In this document: positions 17,126 to 25,784 of the stretch, one piece after another
How the letters are laid out: each line of letters begins with the position of its first letter
Numbering within the stretch: the stretch's first letter is position 1
Assembly: GCF_036345915.1 (NCBI RefSeq)
Contig: NZ_CP107785.1
Coordinates: forward strand, 3,224,001 to 3,288,000
Origin: Nocardia sp. NBC_00565
Lineage (GTDB): Bacteria; Actinomycetota; Actinomycetes; Mycobacteriales; Mycobacteriaceae
Direction of reading: 5' to 3'
DNA length: 64,000 nucleotides
Made by a program: the position numbers and the translations under genes
Notes under the pieces: model-generated
What the model was told of the DNA's origin: nothing
The model's input: only the letters and a program-made list of their open reading frames with translations
The model's database searches: none

Positions 17126-19441
17126 CTATCGCAGTGTCTGCAAACGCGCGGTCCAAGCCGCTATCTGCGCCCGCGACGAGTAGCCGAGTTTGCAGAGGAT
17201 GTTTTCCAGGTGACGGTCGACGGTGCGCGGCGACACCACGAGCCGTTGGGCAATCTGCCGATTGCTGAGACCTTGTGCGACGAGCTCGGCTACCTGCCGC
17301 TCGCGGGCCGTGAGCATAATGTCCCCTTGCTCGTCCGGCTCCTGGGCGGTCTGGCTGGGGTCGAGTGCGTACATGATTGCCTGGGTGTGGTCCAGCGCCG
17401 CGCCGCGCGTTCTTTCCGCGCGCTGCACTGCCTGTGGCAGCGACCGAGTCAGGGTGTGCTCGCAGGCCGAGTGCTGTGCTCCCAGATGCGGTCCGAACGC
17501 CGCGATCGAGGTGCCGATTCGCCGCCACACCGATCCGACCGCTCCCAGCAGCCGCGCCGCCTGACGGTATTCGCCGCCAGCGGCGGCGATCCAGGCCAGC
17601 GACTCCATCATCAGCGCCGCGCCCACATGATCATTGAATTCGCGCTGGATCTCCAGTGCGGCGCGAGTCGACTCGGCCGCCTTGTCGCATTCGCCACGGA
17701 CGTACTGGTCATAGCCGAGAGCCCAGAGTGAACACGATTTGGTCCACCGCTCGCCCCGCTGGTCGGCCAACTCGATGCCACGGCGGGCCGTCGCACCCGC
17801 GCGGCTGTCACCGGCGTGCACTTGTGTCATGGCGAGCTGGAACAAGGTCATGCGGACAACGTCTTCGTCGTCCGAGTAGTCCTCGACGGCCTGTTCGAAG
17901 GCCGCGGTGGCCGATGCGAGATGCCCGGGGAACAACTCCGCTGTGCCGCGCAGACAGCACACCCAGCCCAGCGCGTGGCGGTCGCCCACCGCCGCCGCAC
18001 CCGTCGCGCATTCGTCGAGGGCTGCAGTGGCTGCTTCGAGGTCGCCCTGCAGCAGCCGCACCCATCCCGCCACCCACAGCGCGGCGATCCGCTCCGGGCA
18101 GGTTTGGCCGGCAACACGCAGCGCCTTATCGATCCACCGCCGTCCCTCACCGAGGAACCCGTCGGCGCACCAGTGATAGCGCAGGGCGGTGACCAGCGCC
18201 AGCGCCTCGCGGGAGCCAGTCGGTGTGCTCGTCGCCCAGTCCAGTGCCGCTTGGAGATTGTCGCGCTCGGCGCGCAACTCGGCCAGACCAGCCGCTTGGC
18301 CGGGTCCGTTCCATTCTTCGGCGATCCGCTCGGCGTGTGCGAGGTAGTGGTCACAATGCCGCTTGCGCAGGGCGTCGGTTTCGTCCCGCTCGGTCAGCCG
18401 ATGCCACCCGTATTCACGGATCGTTTCCAGCATCCGATACCGCGGCGGGCCGCCGGTCGGTGCGAGCGCCAGGATCGACTGCGCGACCAGATGGTCGATC
18501 AGGTCCAGAATGCGCTCACGCGGCAGGTCGGGACCAGCGCACACGCCCTCGGCCGCAGCGAGGGTGAATCCGCCGGCGAACACCGACAGCCGCGCCCACA
18601 GCAGCCGTTCAGCCGGCTGGCACAGCTCATAGCTCCAGTCGATCAGGGCCCGCAGCGTCCGCTGCCGCGGCGCAGCGGCCCGCATACCGCCGGCCAACAG
18701 CGCAAACCGGTCCTCGAGTCGGTCCAGGACCGCAGGCAGCGATAGCGACCGCAGCCGGGACGCGGCAAGCTCGATGGCGAGCGGAATCCCGTCCAGACGC
18801 TCGCACACCTGCACCACCACATCCACATCGCGTTCGGTCAGGGTCAACCCCGGGCGCACCGCCCGGGCTCGCTCCACCAGCATGGTCGGCGCGTCGTAGG
18901 CAGCCAGCACCTCGAGCCTGACCGGATCGTGTGGGTTGGGCATCGACAGCGGTGGGACCGTGTACACGTGCTCGCCCGCAACGCCGAGCAACTCGCGACT
19001 GGTGGCCAGAATCCGTAGCCCGGCGCAGGATCTCAGCAGCAGGCAGCACAGCTCTCCGCACACATCCACCAGGTGTTCGCAGTTGTCCAGCACGACCAAC
19101 GTCTGCATATCGGCGAGGTGCTCGATGAGCTGCTCCTCGACGGTCCGGTTCGATACGTCCACAATTGCCAGGCTGGTCAGTACCGCCTGCGCCACGAGAT
19201 CGGCATCGTTGATGCCGGACAGGTCTACCAGCCACGCCCCGTCCGGAAACGACCGGCCGGAAGCGGCCGCGGCCTCGCTGGCGAGCCGAGTCTTTCCGAC
19301 ACCGCCTACACCGGTGAGCGTGACCAACCGTGCCGTGGCGAGCAGCTCCCGGACCTCGCGGATCTCCCGTTGCCGTCCGACGAAACTGGTCACCGCGAAC
19401 GGCAGGTTACCGACCACGCGAGTGGGCTTGCTTCGCCCCAT
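17126..19441 (-). CDS. LuxR-family regulator with N-terminal ATPase (LAL/AfsR-like)
   Basis: The 771-residue product starts with FVGRQREIREVRELL, the usual lead-in to an NB-ARC/STAND ATPase. Walker A is GVGGVGKTRLASE, Walker B is TLVVLDNCEHLVD, and GLRILATSRELLG is the sensor. The middle, about residues 370-690, is TPR-like and helical. The C-terminus is a LuxR helix-turn-helix (LTARERQVAELVAQGLSNRQ, then SPRTVDRHLENILCKLG). ATG 19441 is preferred to 19582 because the extra 47 residues are unrelated. The family couples ATP-dependent ligand sensing to transcription activation. The neighbouring permease on the same strand is a candidate target. Confidence 0.85.
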   Translation of the reverse strand: MGRSKPTRVVGNLPFAVTSFVGRQREIREVRELLATARLVTLTGVGGVGKTRLASEAAAASGRSFPDGAWLVDLSGINDADLVAQAVLTSLAIVDVSNRTVEEQLIEHLADMQTLVVLDNCEHLVDVCGELCCLLLRSCAGLRILATSRELLGVAGEHVYTVPPLSMPNPHDPVRLEVLAAYDAPTMLVERARAVRPGLTLTERDVDVVVQVCERLDGIPLAIELAASRLRSLSLPAVLDRLEDRFALLAGGMRAAAPRQRTLRALIDWSYELCQPAERLLWARLSVFAGGFTLAAAEGVCAGPDLPRERILDLIDHLVAQSILALAPTGGPPRYRMLETIREYGWHRLTERDETDALRKRHCDHYLAHAERIAEEWNGPGQAAGLAELRAERDNLQAALDWATSTPTGSREALALVTALRYHWCADGFLGEGRRWIDKALRVAGQTCPERIAALWVAGWVRLLQGDLEAATAALDECATGAAAVGDRHALGWVCCLRGTAELFPGHLASATAAFEQAVEDYSDDEDVVRMTLFQLAMTQVHAGDSRAGATARRGIELADQRGERWTKSCSLWALGYDQYVRGECDKAAESTRAALEIQREFNDHVGAALMMESLAWIAAAGGEYRQAARLLGAVGSVWRRIGTSIAAFGPHLGAQHSACEHTLTRSLPQAVQRAERTRGAALDHTQAIMYALDPSQTAQEPDEQGDIMLTARERQVAELVAQGLSNRQIAQRLVVSPRTVDRHLENILCKLGYSSRAQIAAWTARLQTLR

Positions 19442-19831
19442 GAGACCCAATCTAGCCGTGCCAGGAGCTCTATGAGGGCCCGGTTTGCGAAGGTCGTCCC
19501 GGAGGTGATTGCTACCTGGTCGCCTCGAGCGCGCGGGATGCAGTTGGTACCCGCGGAGGCGGACTCGGTCCGCTCGCACCATGTCGGTCCCGTGGCGGCC
19601 GGCGCCGTCGAGTGCCGTCCATAGGTGCGTCCGAATGCGGGCTCAATGTGCACGAGCTGCGGATATGGGTGCCCGAGTGGGTGTTTTTACCCATGTACGC
19701 AGGTGCCGGATCTGTGAGGCTCATGCAATCAGTTGTGAGCAGGAGGTCGATCTTGACATCTCACCGAGCGCGCCCAATCGATGAGGGTCGCCAAAGGCAC
19801 GAACTATGCACACGACAACGGGGGGTCGCAG
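19442..19831. other. Intergenic stretch without a recognisable gene
   Basis: These 390 bases separate the divergent LuxR regulator and the small gene at 19832. Short frames exist on both strands but none has a ribosome-binding site or a familiar motif. Promoters for both neighbours should lie here. A small TGGGT/ACCCA hairpin with a T-rich loop sits at about 19677-19692. Confidence 0.4.
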
Positions 19832-20080
19832 ATGAATGACGTGTGTCGAACCGAAGTCGATGGACTGCGCGTGACGTGGCGATTGATTCAGAATCACCTG
19901 ATCTCGATCGTTGCCGTGCAGAACGCGTCCGACGCCTCGCCGGTTCTATCCTTCACCCCCACCGCTTGTCCGGATCTCGCGCAAGCACGAGAACTACATC
20001 CGGGACTGACGAAGCTGTGGGACGCGGTGCGCCACGACTTCTGGACCACACTCATTCCGCCACGCCCGAGTAGGGCCTGA
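19832..20080 (+). CDS. Hypothetical protein, 82 residues
   Basis: I do not recognise this family. The start is ATG 19832 with a G-rich site (GGGGGG) about six bases upstream. The product contains DGLRVTWRLIQNHLISIVAV and ends with HDFWTTLIPPRPS. It has no membrane segment and no Cys-pair metal site. It ends eight bases before the esterase gene, so co-transcription is likely. Coding reality rests on spacing and codon pattern only. Confidence 0.5.
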   Translation: MNDVCRTEVDGLRVTWRLIQNHLISIVAVQNASDASPVLSFTPTACPDLAQARELHPGLTKLWDAVRHDFWTTLIPPRPSRA

Positions 20081-20088
20081 CGAAGACA

Positions 20089-21102
20089 ATGGTCGTGACA
20101 GCCATTGCGCAACCCGAACCGCACCCCGAAGCATCGTCACCGATCGTGGAACGATCCAACCCGGCAAGTATCGGAACCCGAATCGCCCATCCGCTCTTGC
20201 GCGGCACAGTCGGGCTCGGGTTGGCAAGTCTGGGGCGGATAGGCGGCTACCGCCCGCTCGAGCAAGTGTTCCGGCTCGGCCGTCTCATCGATCTACCGGC
20301 TGTCGCGCTCGTGCCTCCGAACGGCACCGAACGCAGGACGGTTCAGTTGGGAACCTTCCGCGCCGAATGGTTATGGAACAACAATCTGGCCGACCCGCGG
20401 CGACGACAAGATTCGGCACTGCTGTACTTCCACGGCGGCGGGTACATCAGTGGCGGCCTGAATACTCATCGGCGCCTGGTCGCCAAGATCGGACGTGCCA
20501 GCTGGATGCCCGCGTTGAATGTCGACTATCGACAGTTACCCAGCGCGCATTTCACCGAGACTCTCGATGACGCCGTCGATTCGTATGAATACCTGCTCGA
20601 GCAGGGATTCCAACCCGAGCGGATCATCGTATCCGGCGACTCGGCCGGCGGCGGCCTCGCCTTCCGGCTGGCGCTGGCAACCCGGGAACGTGGGTTGCCG
20701 ATGCCCGGCGGCATCTCCGCGATCTCACCATGGGCGGACTTCGACTCGACAACCCGCAACGCCCACCCGAATCGGCACCGCGATTCCTACATACCCACCC
20801 GGGTTCTGGACATAATCGTGCGGCGAGGCCTTGCCCGCGACGGCCAACTCGACCCGACATGGTCGCCGGTCAACCACGACTTCACCGGTCTACCACCGGT
20901 CCTGATCCAGGTCGGCTCCACCGAATGCCTGCTGCCGGACGCCGAGATGCTCACCCGGCGCTGCGTCCAAGCGAACGTCCCGGTACGGCTGCAGATCTGG
21001 GACCGCGCGCCGCACGTCCACCACGCCGGCTCGGATCTGCTCGCCGACGCCCGAGCCGCGATCCGCGACCTGGGGCAATTCCACCGCCAGATTGTGGCTT
21101 GA
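20089..21102 (+). CDS. Alpha/beta hydrolase, HSL-type acetylesterase
   Basis: The 337-residue product carries the hormone-sensitive-lipase oxyanion motif FHGGGYISGG, the nucleophile elbow VSGDSAGGG, an acid residue in GSTECLLPDAEML and the catalytic His in APHVHHAG. These define family IV carboxylesterases, which hydrolyse short- to medium-chain acyl esters. The arrangement is like the LipW/LipN-type esterases of mycobacteria. There is no signal peptide, so it should be cytoplasmic or membrane-associated. It follows the 82-residue gene and is followed by a decayed LacI-type sequence. Confidence 0.88.
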   Translation: MVVTAIAQPEPHPEASSPIVERSNPASIGTRIAHPLLRGTVGLGLASLGRIGGYRPLEQVFRLGRLIDLPAVALVPPNGTERRTVQLGTFRAEWLWNNNLADPRRRQDSALLYFHGGGYISGGLNTHRRLVAKIGRASWMPALNVDYRQLPSAHFTETLDDAVDSYEYLLEQGFQPERIIVSGDSAGGGLAFRLALATRERGLPMPGGISAISPWADFDSTTRNAHPNRHRDSYIPTRVLDIIVRRGLARDGQLDPTWSPVNHDFTGLPPVLIQVGSTECLLPDAEMLTRRCVQANVPVRLQIWDRAPHVHHAGSDLLADARAAIRDLGQFHRQIVA

Positions 21103-21154
21103 CGCGCGCTAGCCGACGTGCGGCAGGAAGCTCGTCACGAGCAGGGAGTCGTAG

Positions 21155-21370
21155 TTCGGCGGGCATATCGAGGTCGAGGCGCGGCTGCGCGACCATCTGA
21201 CGCTGATCGGCAACACCGGATACGACCCGGAGCGTGAGCTCGAATTCGTCGGCGCCTTCGCCGACTCGGGCATCGACGGCTTGATCGTCGTGGGCGGCGC
21301 CAACGGTGCCGCGACCGCGAAACTCTGTGCCCAAGAACCGGATTCCTATCGTCTGGGTGCACAACAACAG
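21155..21370 (+). pseudogene. LacI/GalR-type regulator remnant
   Basis: The + frame from 21155 reads HIEVEARLRDHLTLIGNTGY, then DPERELEFVGAFADSGIDG and LIVVGGANGA. This is the sugar-binding core of LacI-type repressors, where each segment follows the N-terminal DNA-binding domain. About 20 bases later another frame gives NRIPIVWVHNN, the next LacI element, so a frameshift lies between about 21310 and 21333. The DNA-binding head and the rest are absent. The remaining bases to the hypA start (21371-21644) hold nothing recognisable. Confidence 0.6.
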
Positions 21371-21644
21371 AGGCCACGTCGATGCGCCCGTGTACACACA
21401 GCGCTGCCGACGCCGGCGGGAGCCCCGTGGCCATCGAAGTCCAGCTCGATCTCGGGGAGACGTGCGGCTGCCGGCCGCCGACGTCCTCGGCACAGTAGTC
21501 TGGATCACCGCCAACATCATCGACGCCAGCGCAGGCACGTTTCCGAACCCGGCAACGGGACACCGAACCGTGAACGCCTGGAGGCGGCTGACGTGCAGGA
21601 GTAACGTTAGCGGTCCGCTCTTCCTCCCCCGAGCCGAGGTTGTC

Positions 21645-22019
21645 GTGCACGAAATGGCGATTACCCAGAGTGTCATCGACGCCGTGTGTGGGCACGCGGC
21701 GGGTCGAACGGTGCACAGCGTCACCGTTGCGGTCGGCGCGCTCTGTGCGGTGGTTCCGGACGCGATGCAGTTCTGCTTCGAGCTCGCGGCCGAAGGCACG
21801 GTCGCGGAGGGGGCGCGGCTCGAGATCGAGCAAGTACCGGGCCGGGCGATCTGCCGGTCCTGCGGCGCGGACTTCACGCTGACCGACCTGATTGTCTTGT
21901 GTCACTGCGGCAGCGCCGACGTCGATGTGATTTCCGGGCGGGAACTTCGAATCCGGTCGATGGAAGTGAGCGAAGTATGTGCGCAACCTGTGGATGTGGT
22001 AACGACACAGCAGCCGTGA
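21645..22019 (+). CDS. hypA: Hydrogenase nickel incorporation protein HypA
   Basis: The 124-residue metallochaperone delivers Ni2+ to the hydrogenase large subunit together with HypB. The start is GTG 21645, giving the N-terminus (M)HEMAITQSVIDAV, in which His2 and Glu3 bind nickel. GAGG at 21636-21639 supports this start. The zinc site is formed by CRSC and CHC with a trailing GS (residues about 69-90), slightly altered from the usual CPxC second pair. Its 3' end overlaps hypB by 43 bases. Confidence 0.93.
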   Translation: MHEMAITQSVIDAVCGHAAGRTVHSVTVAVGALCAVVPDAMQFCFELAAEGTVAEGARLEIEQVPGRAICRSCGADFTLTDLIVLCHCGSADVDVISGRELRIRSMEVSEVCAQPVDVVTTQQP

Positions 22020-22801
22020 TCACGGTCCCGCACGATCACGCCGACGGTCACGATCACGAGCACGGCGACGGTCACGCACATGATCACGGCGCCGATCATG
22101 TGCACCTGCCGGTGACCGAGACGATCACCCTCGAGCAGAAGATCCTGGCGAAGAACGACCTGTTGGCAAACCACAATCGCGAATGGCTCGAACAACGGAA
22201 TATCGTGGCGTTCAACATGACCAGCTCGCCGGGCGCGGGCAAGACAACGCTGCTCGAGCGCACCATCAGCGAGCTGGGTGATGTGCCGATCGCCGTCATC
22301 GAGGGCGACCAGGAGACGCTGTTGGATGCCGAGCGGATCAAGGCGACCGGCTGCGCCGTGGTGCAGATCAACACCGGCGCCGGTTGTCACCTGGACGCCG
22401 ACATGCTGCGCCACGCGTGCGATGCCTTGGCGCCCGCACCGGGCACCGTGTTGTTCATCGAAAATGTCGGCAACCTGGTCTGCCCCGCGCTGTTCGATCT
22501 GGGGGAACGCAGCAAGGTCGTGATCATCTCGGTGACCGAGGGGACCGACAAACCACTGAAGTACCCACACATGTTCGCGGCCGCGGGGCTCGTCATTGTC
22601 AATAAGACCGATCTGCTGCCCTATGTCGACTTCGACGTGGACGAATTCCGCGAATACGCCCGCTCGATCAACCCCGGCGTCGAGATACTGCCGATGTCGG
22701 TGACCACCGGCGACGGCATGGCGCATTGGTATCACTGGCTTGCGAAGGAGCGTGGCGCCGTCGCGTCTGCCAGTCTTGATCATGTTGTCGGGCAAGCCTA
22801 A
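21977..22801 (+). CDS. hypB: Hydrogenase nickel incorporation GTPase HypB
   Basis: The 274-residue GTPase starts MCATCGCG, the high-affinity nickel motif CxxCGC. A His/Asp-rich stretch (about residues 19-42) that can store nickel comes next. The P-loop is TSSPGAGKTTLLER, Switch residues include EGDQET, the metal-binding CHLDADM follows, and the guanine motif is NKTD. It dimerises with GTP and passes nickel to HypA. The start ATG 21977 lies inside hypA, indicating coupling. It ends 89 bases before hhyS, leaving room for a promoter with a Crp-type site. Confidence 0.95.
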   Translation: MCATCGCGNDTAAVITVPHDHADGHDHEHGDGHAHDHGADHVHLPVTETITLEQKILAKNDLLANHNREWLEQRNIVAFNMTSSPGAGKTTLLERTISELGDVPIAVIEGDQETLLDAERIKATGCAVVQINTGAGCHLDADMLRHACDALAPAPGTVLFIENVGNLVCPALFDLGERSKVVIISVTEGTDKPLKYPHMFAAAGLVIVNKTDLLPYVDFDVDEFREYARSINPGVEILPMSVTTGDGMAHWYHWLAKERGAVASASLDHVVGQA

Positions 22802-22806
22802 ACTCG

Positions 22807-22822
22807 TGTGATCAGGGTCACA
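22807..22822 (+). promoter_or_regulatory. Perfect Crp-type palindrome upstream of hydrogenase genes
   Basis: TGTGATCAGGGTCACA is an exact TGTGA-N6-TCACA site, the consensus for Crp-family proteins including actinobacterial cAMP-Crp. It starts five bases after the hypB stop and is centred about 75 bases before the hhyS start at 22890. A second, longer inverted repeat (GGTGACG at 22827-22833 and CGTCACC at 22854-22860) follows. The same site recurs at the cox operon. Confidence 0.75.
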
Positions 22823-22889
22823 TGCAGGTGACGTTCTTCAAATTGGGCGAGACCGTCACCAGGTGTCCGGACTCCGGAAGGTGGCTTTT

Positions 22890-23945
22890 GTGCCAACTCA
22901 GGAAGCAGTCCGTGCCGAAGAAACGTTGATCCATGTCTTGTGGATCAATGCCGGCCTCGGTTGTGACGGTGACTCGGTGGCTCTGACTGCGGCCACTCAG
23001 CCGAGTATCGAAGAAATCGCACTAGGGGCACTCCCCGGCTTGCCGAAGATCGCGGTCCATTGGCCGCTCATCGATTTCGAATGCGGCCCGACCGGTGGTG
23101 CCGATGACTTCCTCGAATGGTTCTTCAAAGCGGATCGCGGCGAATTGGAACCGTTCGTGCTGGTCGTGGAAGGTTCGATACCGAACGAGCGACTGCACGA
23201 AGAAGGCTATTGGTGCGGGTTCGGCAATAACCCCGCCACCGGTCAGCCGATGACGACCAGTGAATGGCTCGACCGCCTCACACCCAAGGCGACCGCTGTT
23301 GTCGCGGTCGGCACCTGTGCCACCTACGGCGGCATCCACGCGATGGCAGGCAACCCGACGGGCGCCATGGGCGTGCCGGACTATCTCGGCTGGGACTGGA
23401 AGAGCAAGGCGGATATCCCGATCGTCTGCGTTCCCGGTTGCCCGATCCAGCCGGACAACCTGTCGGAGACACTGACGTACCTGCTCTACATGGCGACCGG
23501 CCAGGCGCCGATGATCCCGCTCGACGAAGCGTTGCGCCCGAAATGGCTGTTCGGCGCCACTGTGCACGAGGGCTGTGACCGGGCGGGCTACTACGAGCAG
23601 GGCGACTTCGCCACGGAGTACGGTTCGCCGAAATGCATTGTGAAACTGGGATGTTGGGGCCCGGTAGTCAAATGTAATGTACCCAAACGCGGTTGGATCA
23701 ACGGCGTCGGCGGCTGCCCGAACGTGGGTGGCATCTGCATCGGCTGCACCATGCCCGGTTTCCCCGACAAGTTCATGCCGTTCATGGACGAGCCACCAGG
23801 CGGGAAGCTCTCCTCCACCGCATCAGGGCTCTACGGGTCGGTGATTCGCAGCTTGCGTCACATCACCGGCAACACACTCGACAAAGAACCCCGCTGGCGA
23901 CACAAGGGGCAGAAGCTGGAATCCGGCGCGTCGCGCACCTGGTAG
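22890..23945 (+). CDS. hhyS: [NiFe]-hydrogenase group 1h small subunit
   Basis: The 351-residue subunit holds three iron-sulfur clusters that carry electrons from the NiFe site. Cluster ligands are visible in INAGLGCDGDS, GTCATYGG, CVPGCPIQPDN, HEGCDRAGYY, CIVKLGCWGPVVKC and CPNVGGICIGC. The first motif has Asp where standard hydrogenases have the second Cys (CTGC). This is the mark of O2-tolerant actinobacterial (group 1h, formerly 5) enzymes whose proximal cluster has three Cys and one Asp. No Tat signal is present, so the enzyme stays cytoplasmic. GTG 22890 is chosen with GGAAGG at 22876-22881. GTG 22863 and 22881 are alternatives. hhyL follows after 11 bases. Confidence 0.95.
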   Translation: MPTQEAVRAEETLIHVLWINAGLGCDGDSVALTAATQPSIEEIALGALPGLPKIAVHWPLIDFECGPTGGADDFLEWFFKADRGELEPFVLVVEGSIPNERLHEEGYWCGFGNNPATGQPMTTSEWLDRLTPKATAVVAVGTCATYGGIHAMAGNPTGAMGVPDYLGWDWKSKADIPIVCVPGCPIQPDNLSETLTYLLYMATGQAPMIPLDEALRPKWLFGATVHEGCDRAGYYEQGDFATEYGSPKCIVKLGCWGPVVKCNVPKRGWINGVGGCPNVGGICIGCTMPGFPDKFMPFMDEPPGGKLSSTASGLYGSVIRSLRHITGNTLDKEPRWRHKGQKLESGASRTW

Positions 23946-23956
23946 GAGAATCTTCG

Positions 23957-25753
23957 ATGACACAGATTATCCCGGAGCCGTCGCACCGAAAGATCGATCC
24001 CGACAGTCTCGTCGAAATGGCGTGGGATCCGATCACCCGAATCGTCGGCAGCCTAGGCATCTACACCAAAATAGATTTCGAGAATCGTGAGGTGGTCGAG
24101 TGTCACAGCACCTCGTCCATCTTCCGCGGATACTCGATCTTCATGCGCGGCAAGGATCCTCGTGACGCGCACTTCATCACCAGCCGCATCTGCGGAATCT
24201 GCGGCGACAATCACGCCACCTGCTCCTGCTATTGCCAGAATATGGCGTACGGAGTGAAGCCGCCGAACCTCGGCGAGTGGATCGTCAATCTCGGCGAGGC
24301 CGCCGAGTACATGTTCGATCACAATATTTTCCAGGAGAACCTCGTCGGCGTGGACTTCTGCGAAAAGATGGTCGCCGAAACCAATCCCGGCGTGCTGGCG
24401 GTGGCGGAGACGACACTGTCACCACATTCCGGCGAACACGGTTATCGGACCATCGCCGATATCATGCGGGCCCTCAACCCGTTCACCGGCGATTTCTATC
24501 GCGAGGCGCTTCAGGTCAGCCGCTACACCCGCGAGATGTTCTGCCTTATGGAGGGCAGGCACGTGCATCCGTCGACGCTGTATCCCGGCGGTGTCGGCAC
24601 GGTCGCGACGATTCAGCTGATGACCGACTACATGTCTCGGCTGATGCGCTACGTCGAGTTCATGAAGAAGGTCGTGCCGATGCACGACGATCTGTTCGAC
24701 TTCTTCTACGAGGCACTGCCCGGCTACGACCAGGTGGGCCTGCGTCGCACGCTGCTCGGCTGCTGGGGTTCGTTCCAGGATCCCGAGGTGTGCAACTTCG
24801 ACTACAAGGACATGGAGGCGTGGGGCCGCAAGATGTTCGTCAGCCCGGGCATCGTGGTCGACGGCAAGCTGATCACCACCTCCTTGATCGACATCAACCT
24901 CGGCATCCGAATCCTCTTGGGCAGTTCGTATTACGACGACTGGACCGATCAGGAGATGTTCGTGAACACCGACCCGCTCGGTAATCCGATCGATCGTCGC
25001 CACCCGTGGAACCAGCACACCAATCCCAAGCCGCAGAAGCGCGATATGGACGACAAGTACAGCTGGGTGATGTCACCTCGTTGGTTCAACGGCACCGAAC
25101 ATCTCGCGCTCGACACCGGCGGCGGGCCGCTGGCCCGGCTGTGGGTGACGGCGCTGGCCGGCCTTGTCGACAACGGCTATGTGAAGTCGACGGGGCACAG
25201 CGTCCAGATCAACCTGCCGAAGACCGCGCTCAAAGGCCCGGTGACCTTCGAATGGAAGATCCCCGCCTACGGCAGCAACACCATCGAACGCAACCGCGCC
25301 CGCACCTACTTCCAGGCCTACGCGGCGGCGAGCGCGCTGCACTTCGCCGAGCAGGCTTTGGTGGAGATTCGCGCGGGCCGCACCAAGACCTGGGAGAAGT
25401 TCGAGGTGCCCGACGAGAGTATCGGCTGCGGCTTCACCGAGGCTGTGCGTGGTGTGCTGTCGCACCACATGGTCATCCGGGACGGCAAGATCGCGAACTA
25501 CCACCCGTATCCGCCGACGCCGTGGAACGCCAACCCCCGTGACAGCTTCGGCACGCCCGGCCCCTATGAGGATGCGGTGCAGGGGCAACCGATCTTCGAG
25601 GAGAACGATCGGGAGCATTTCAAGGGCATCGACATCATGCGTACCGTGCGCAGTTTCGATCCGTGCCTGCCGTGCGGTGTGCACATGTATCTCGGCAACG
25701 GAAAGACGCTGGAGAAGCTGCACTCCCCGACACAAACGCTCACCGCTGAGTGA
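23957..25753 (+). CDS. hhyL: [NiFe]-hydrogenase group 1h large subunit
   Basis: The 598-residue catalytic subunit oxidises H2 at the Ni-Fe(CN)2CO centre. The L1 motif RICGICGDNHATC (about residues 78-90) and the L2 motif DPCLPCGVH near the C-terminus supply the four Ni-binding cysteines. The peptide after the L2 His should be removed by the protease encoded at 29538-30014. The match to group 1h enzymes, which scavenge atmospheric H2 in soil actinobacteria during starvation, is close along the whole length. It is co-transcribed with hhyS and the downstream electron carrier. Confidence 0.96.
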   Translation: MTQIIPEPSHRKIDPDSLVEMAWDPITRIVGSLGIYTKIDFENREVVECHSTSSIFRGYSIFMRGKDPRDAHFITSRICGICGDNHATCSCYCQNMAYGVKPPNLGEWIVNLGEAAEYMFDHNIFQENLVGVDFCEKMVAETNPGVLAVAETTLSPHSGEHGYRTIADIMRALNPFTGDFYREALQVSRYTREMFCLMEGRHVHPSTLYPGGVGTVATIQLMTDYMSRLMRYVEFMKKVVPMHDDLFDFFYEALPGYDQVGLRRTLLGCWGSFQDPEVCNFDYKDMEAWGRKMFVSPGIVVDGKLITTSLIDINLGIRILLGSSYYDDWTDQEMFVNTDPLGNPIDRRHPWNQHTNPKPQKRDMDDKYSWVMSPRWFNGTEHLALDTGGGPLARLWVTALAGLVDNGYVKSTGHSVQINLPKTALKGPVTFEWKIPAYGSNTIERNRARTYFQAYAAASALHFAEQALVEIRAGRTKTWEKFEVPDESIGCGFTEAVRGVLSHHMVIRDGKIANYHPYPPTPWNANPRDSFGTPGPYEDAVQGQPIFEENDREHFKGIDIMRTVRSFDPCLPCGVHMYLGNGKTLEKLHSPTQTLTAE

Positions 25754-25784
25754 GCCGAACCGGGCGACGCGACAGGAGACGACA

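Noticed and set aside
21902..22795. 297-codon antisense frame over hypB
   Set aside because: It has no ribosome-binding site and lies exactly opposite a clear HypB.
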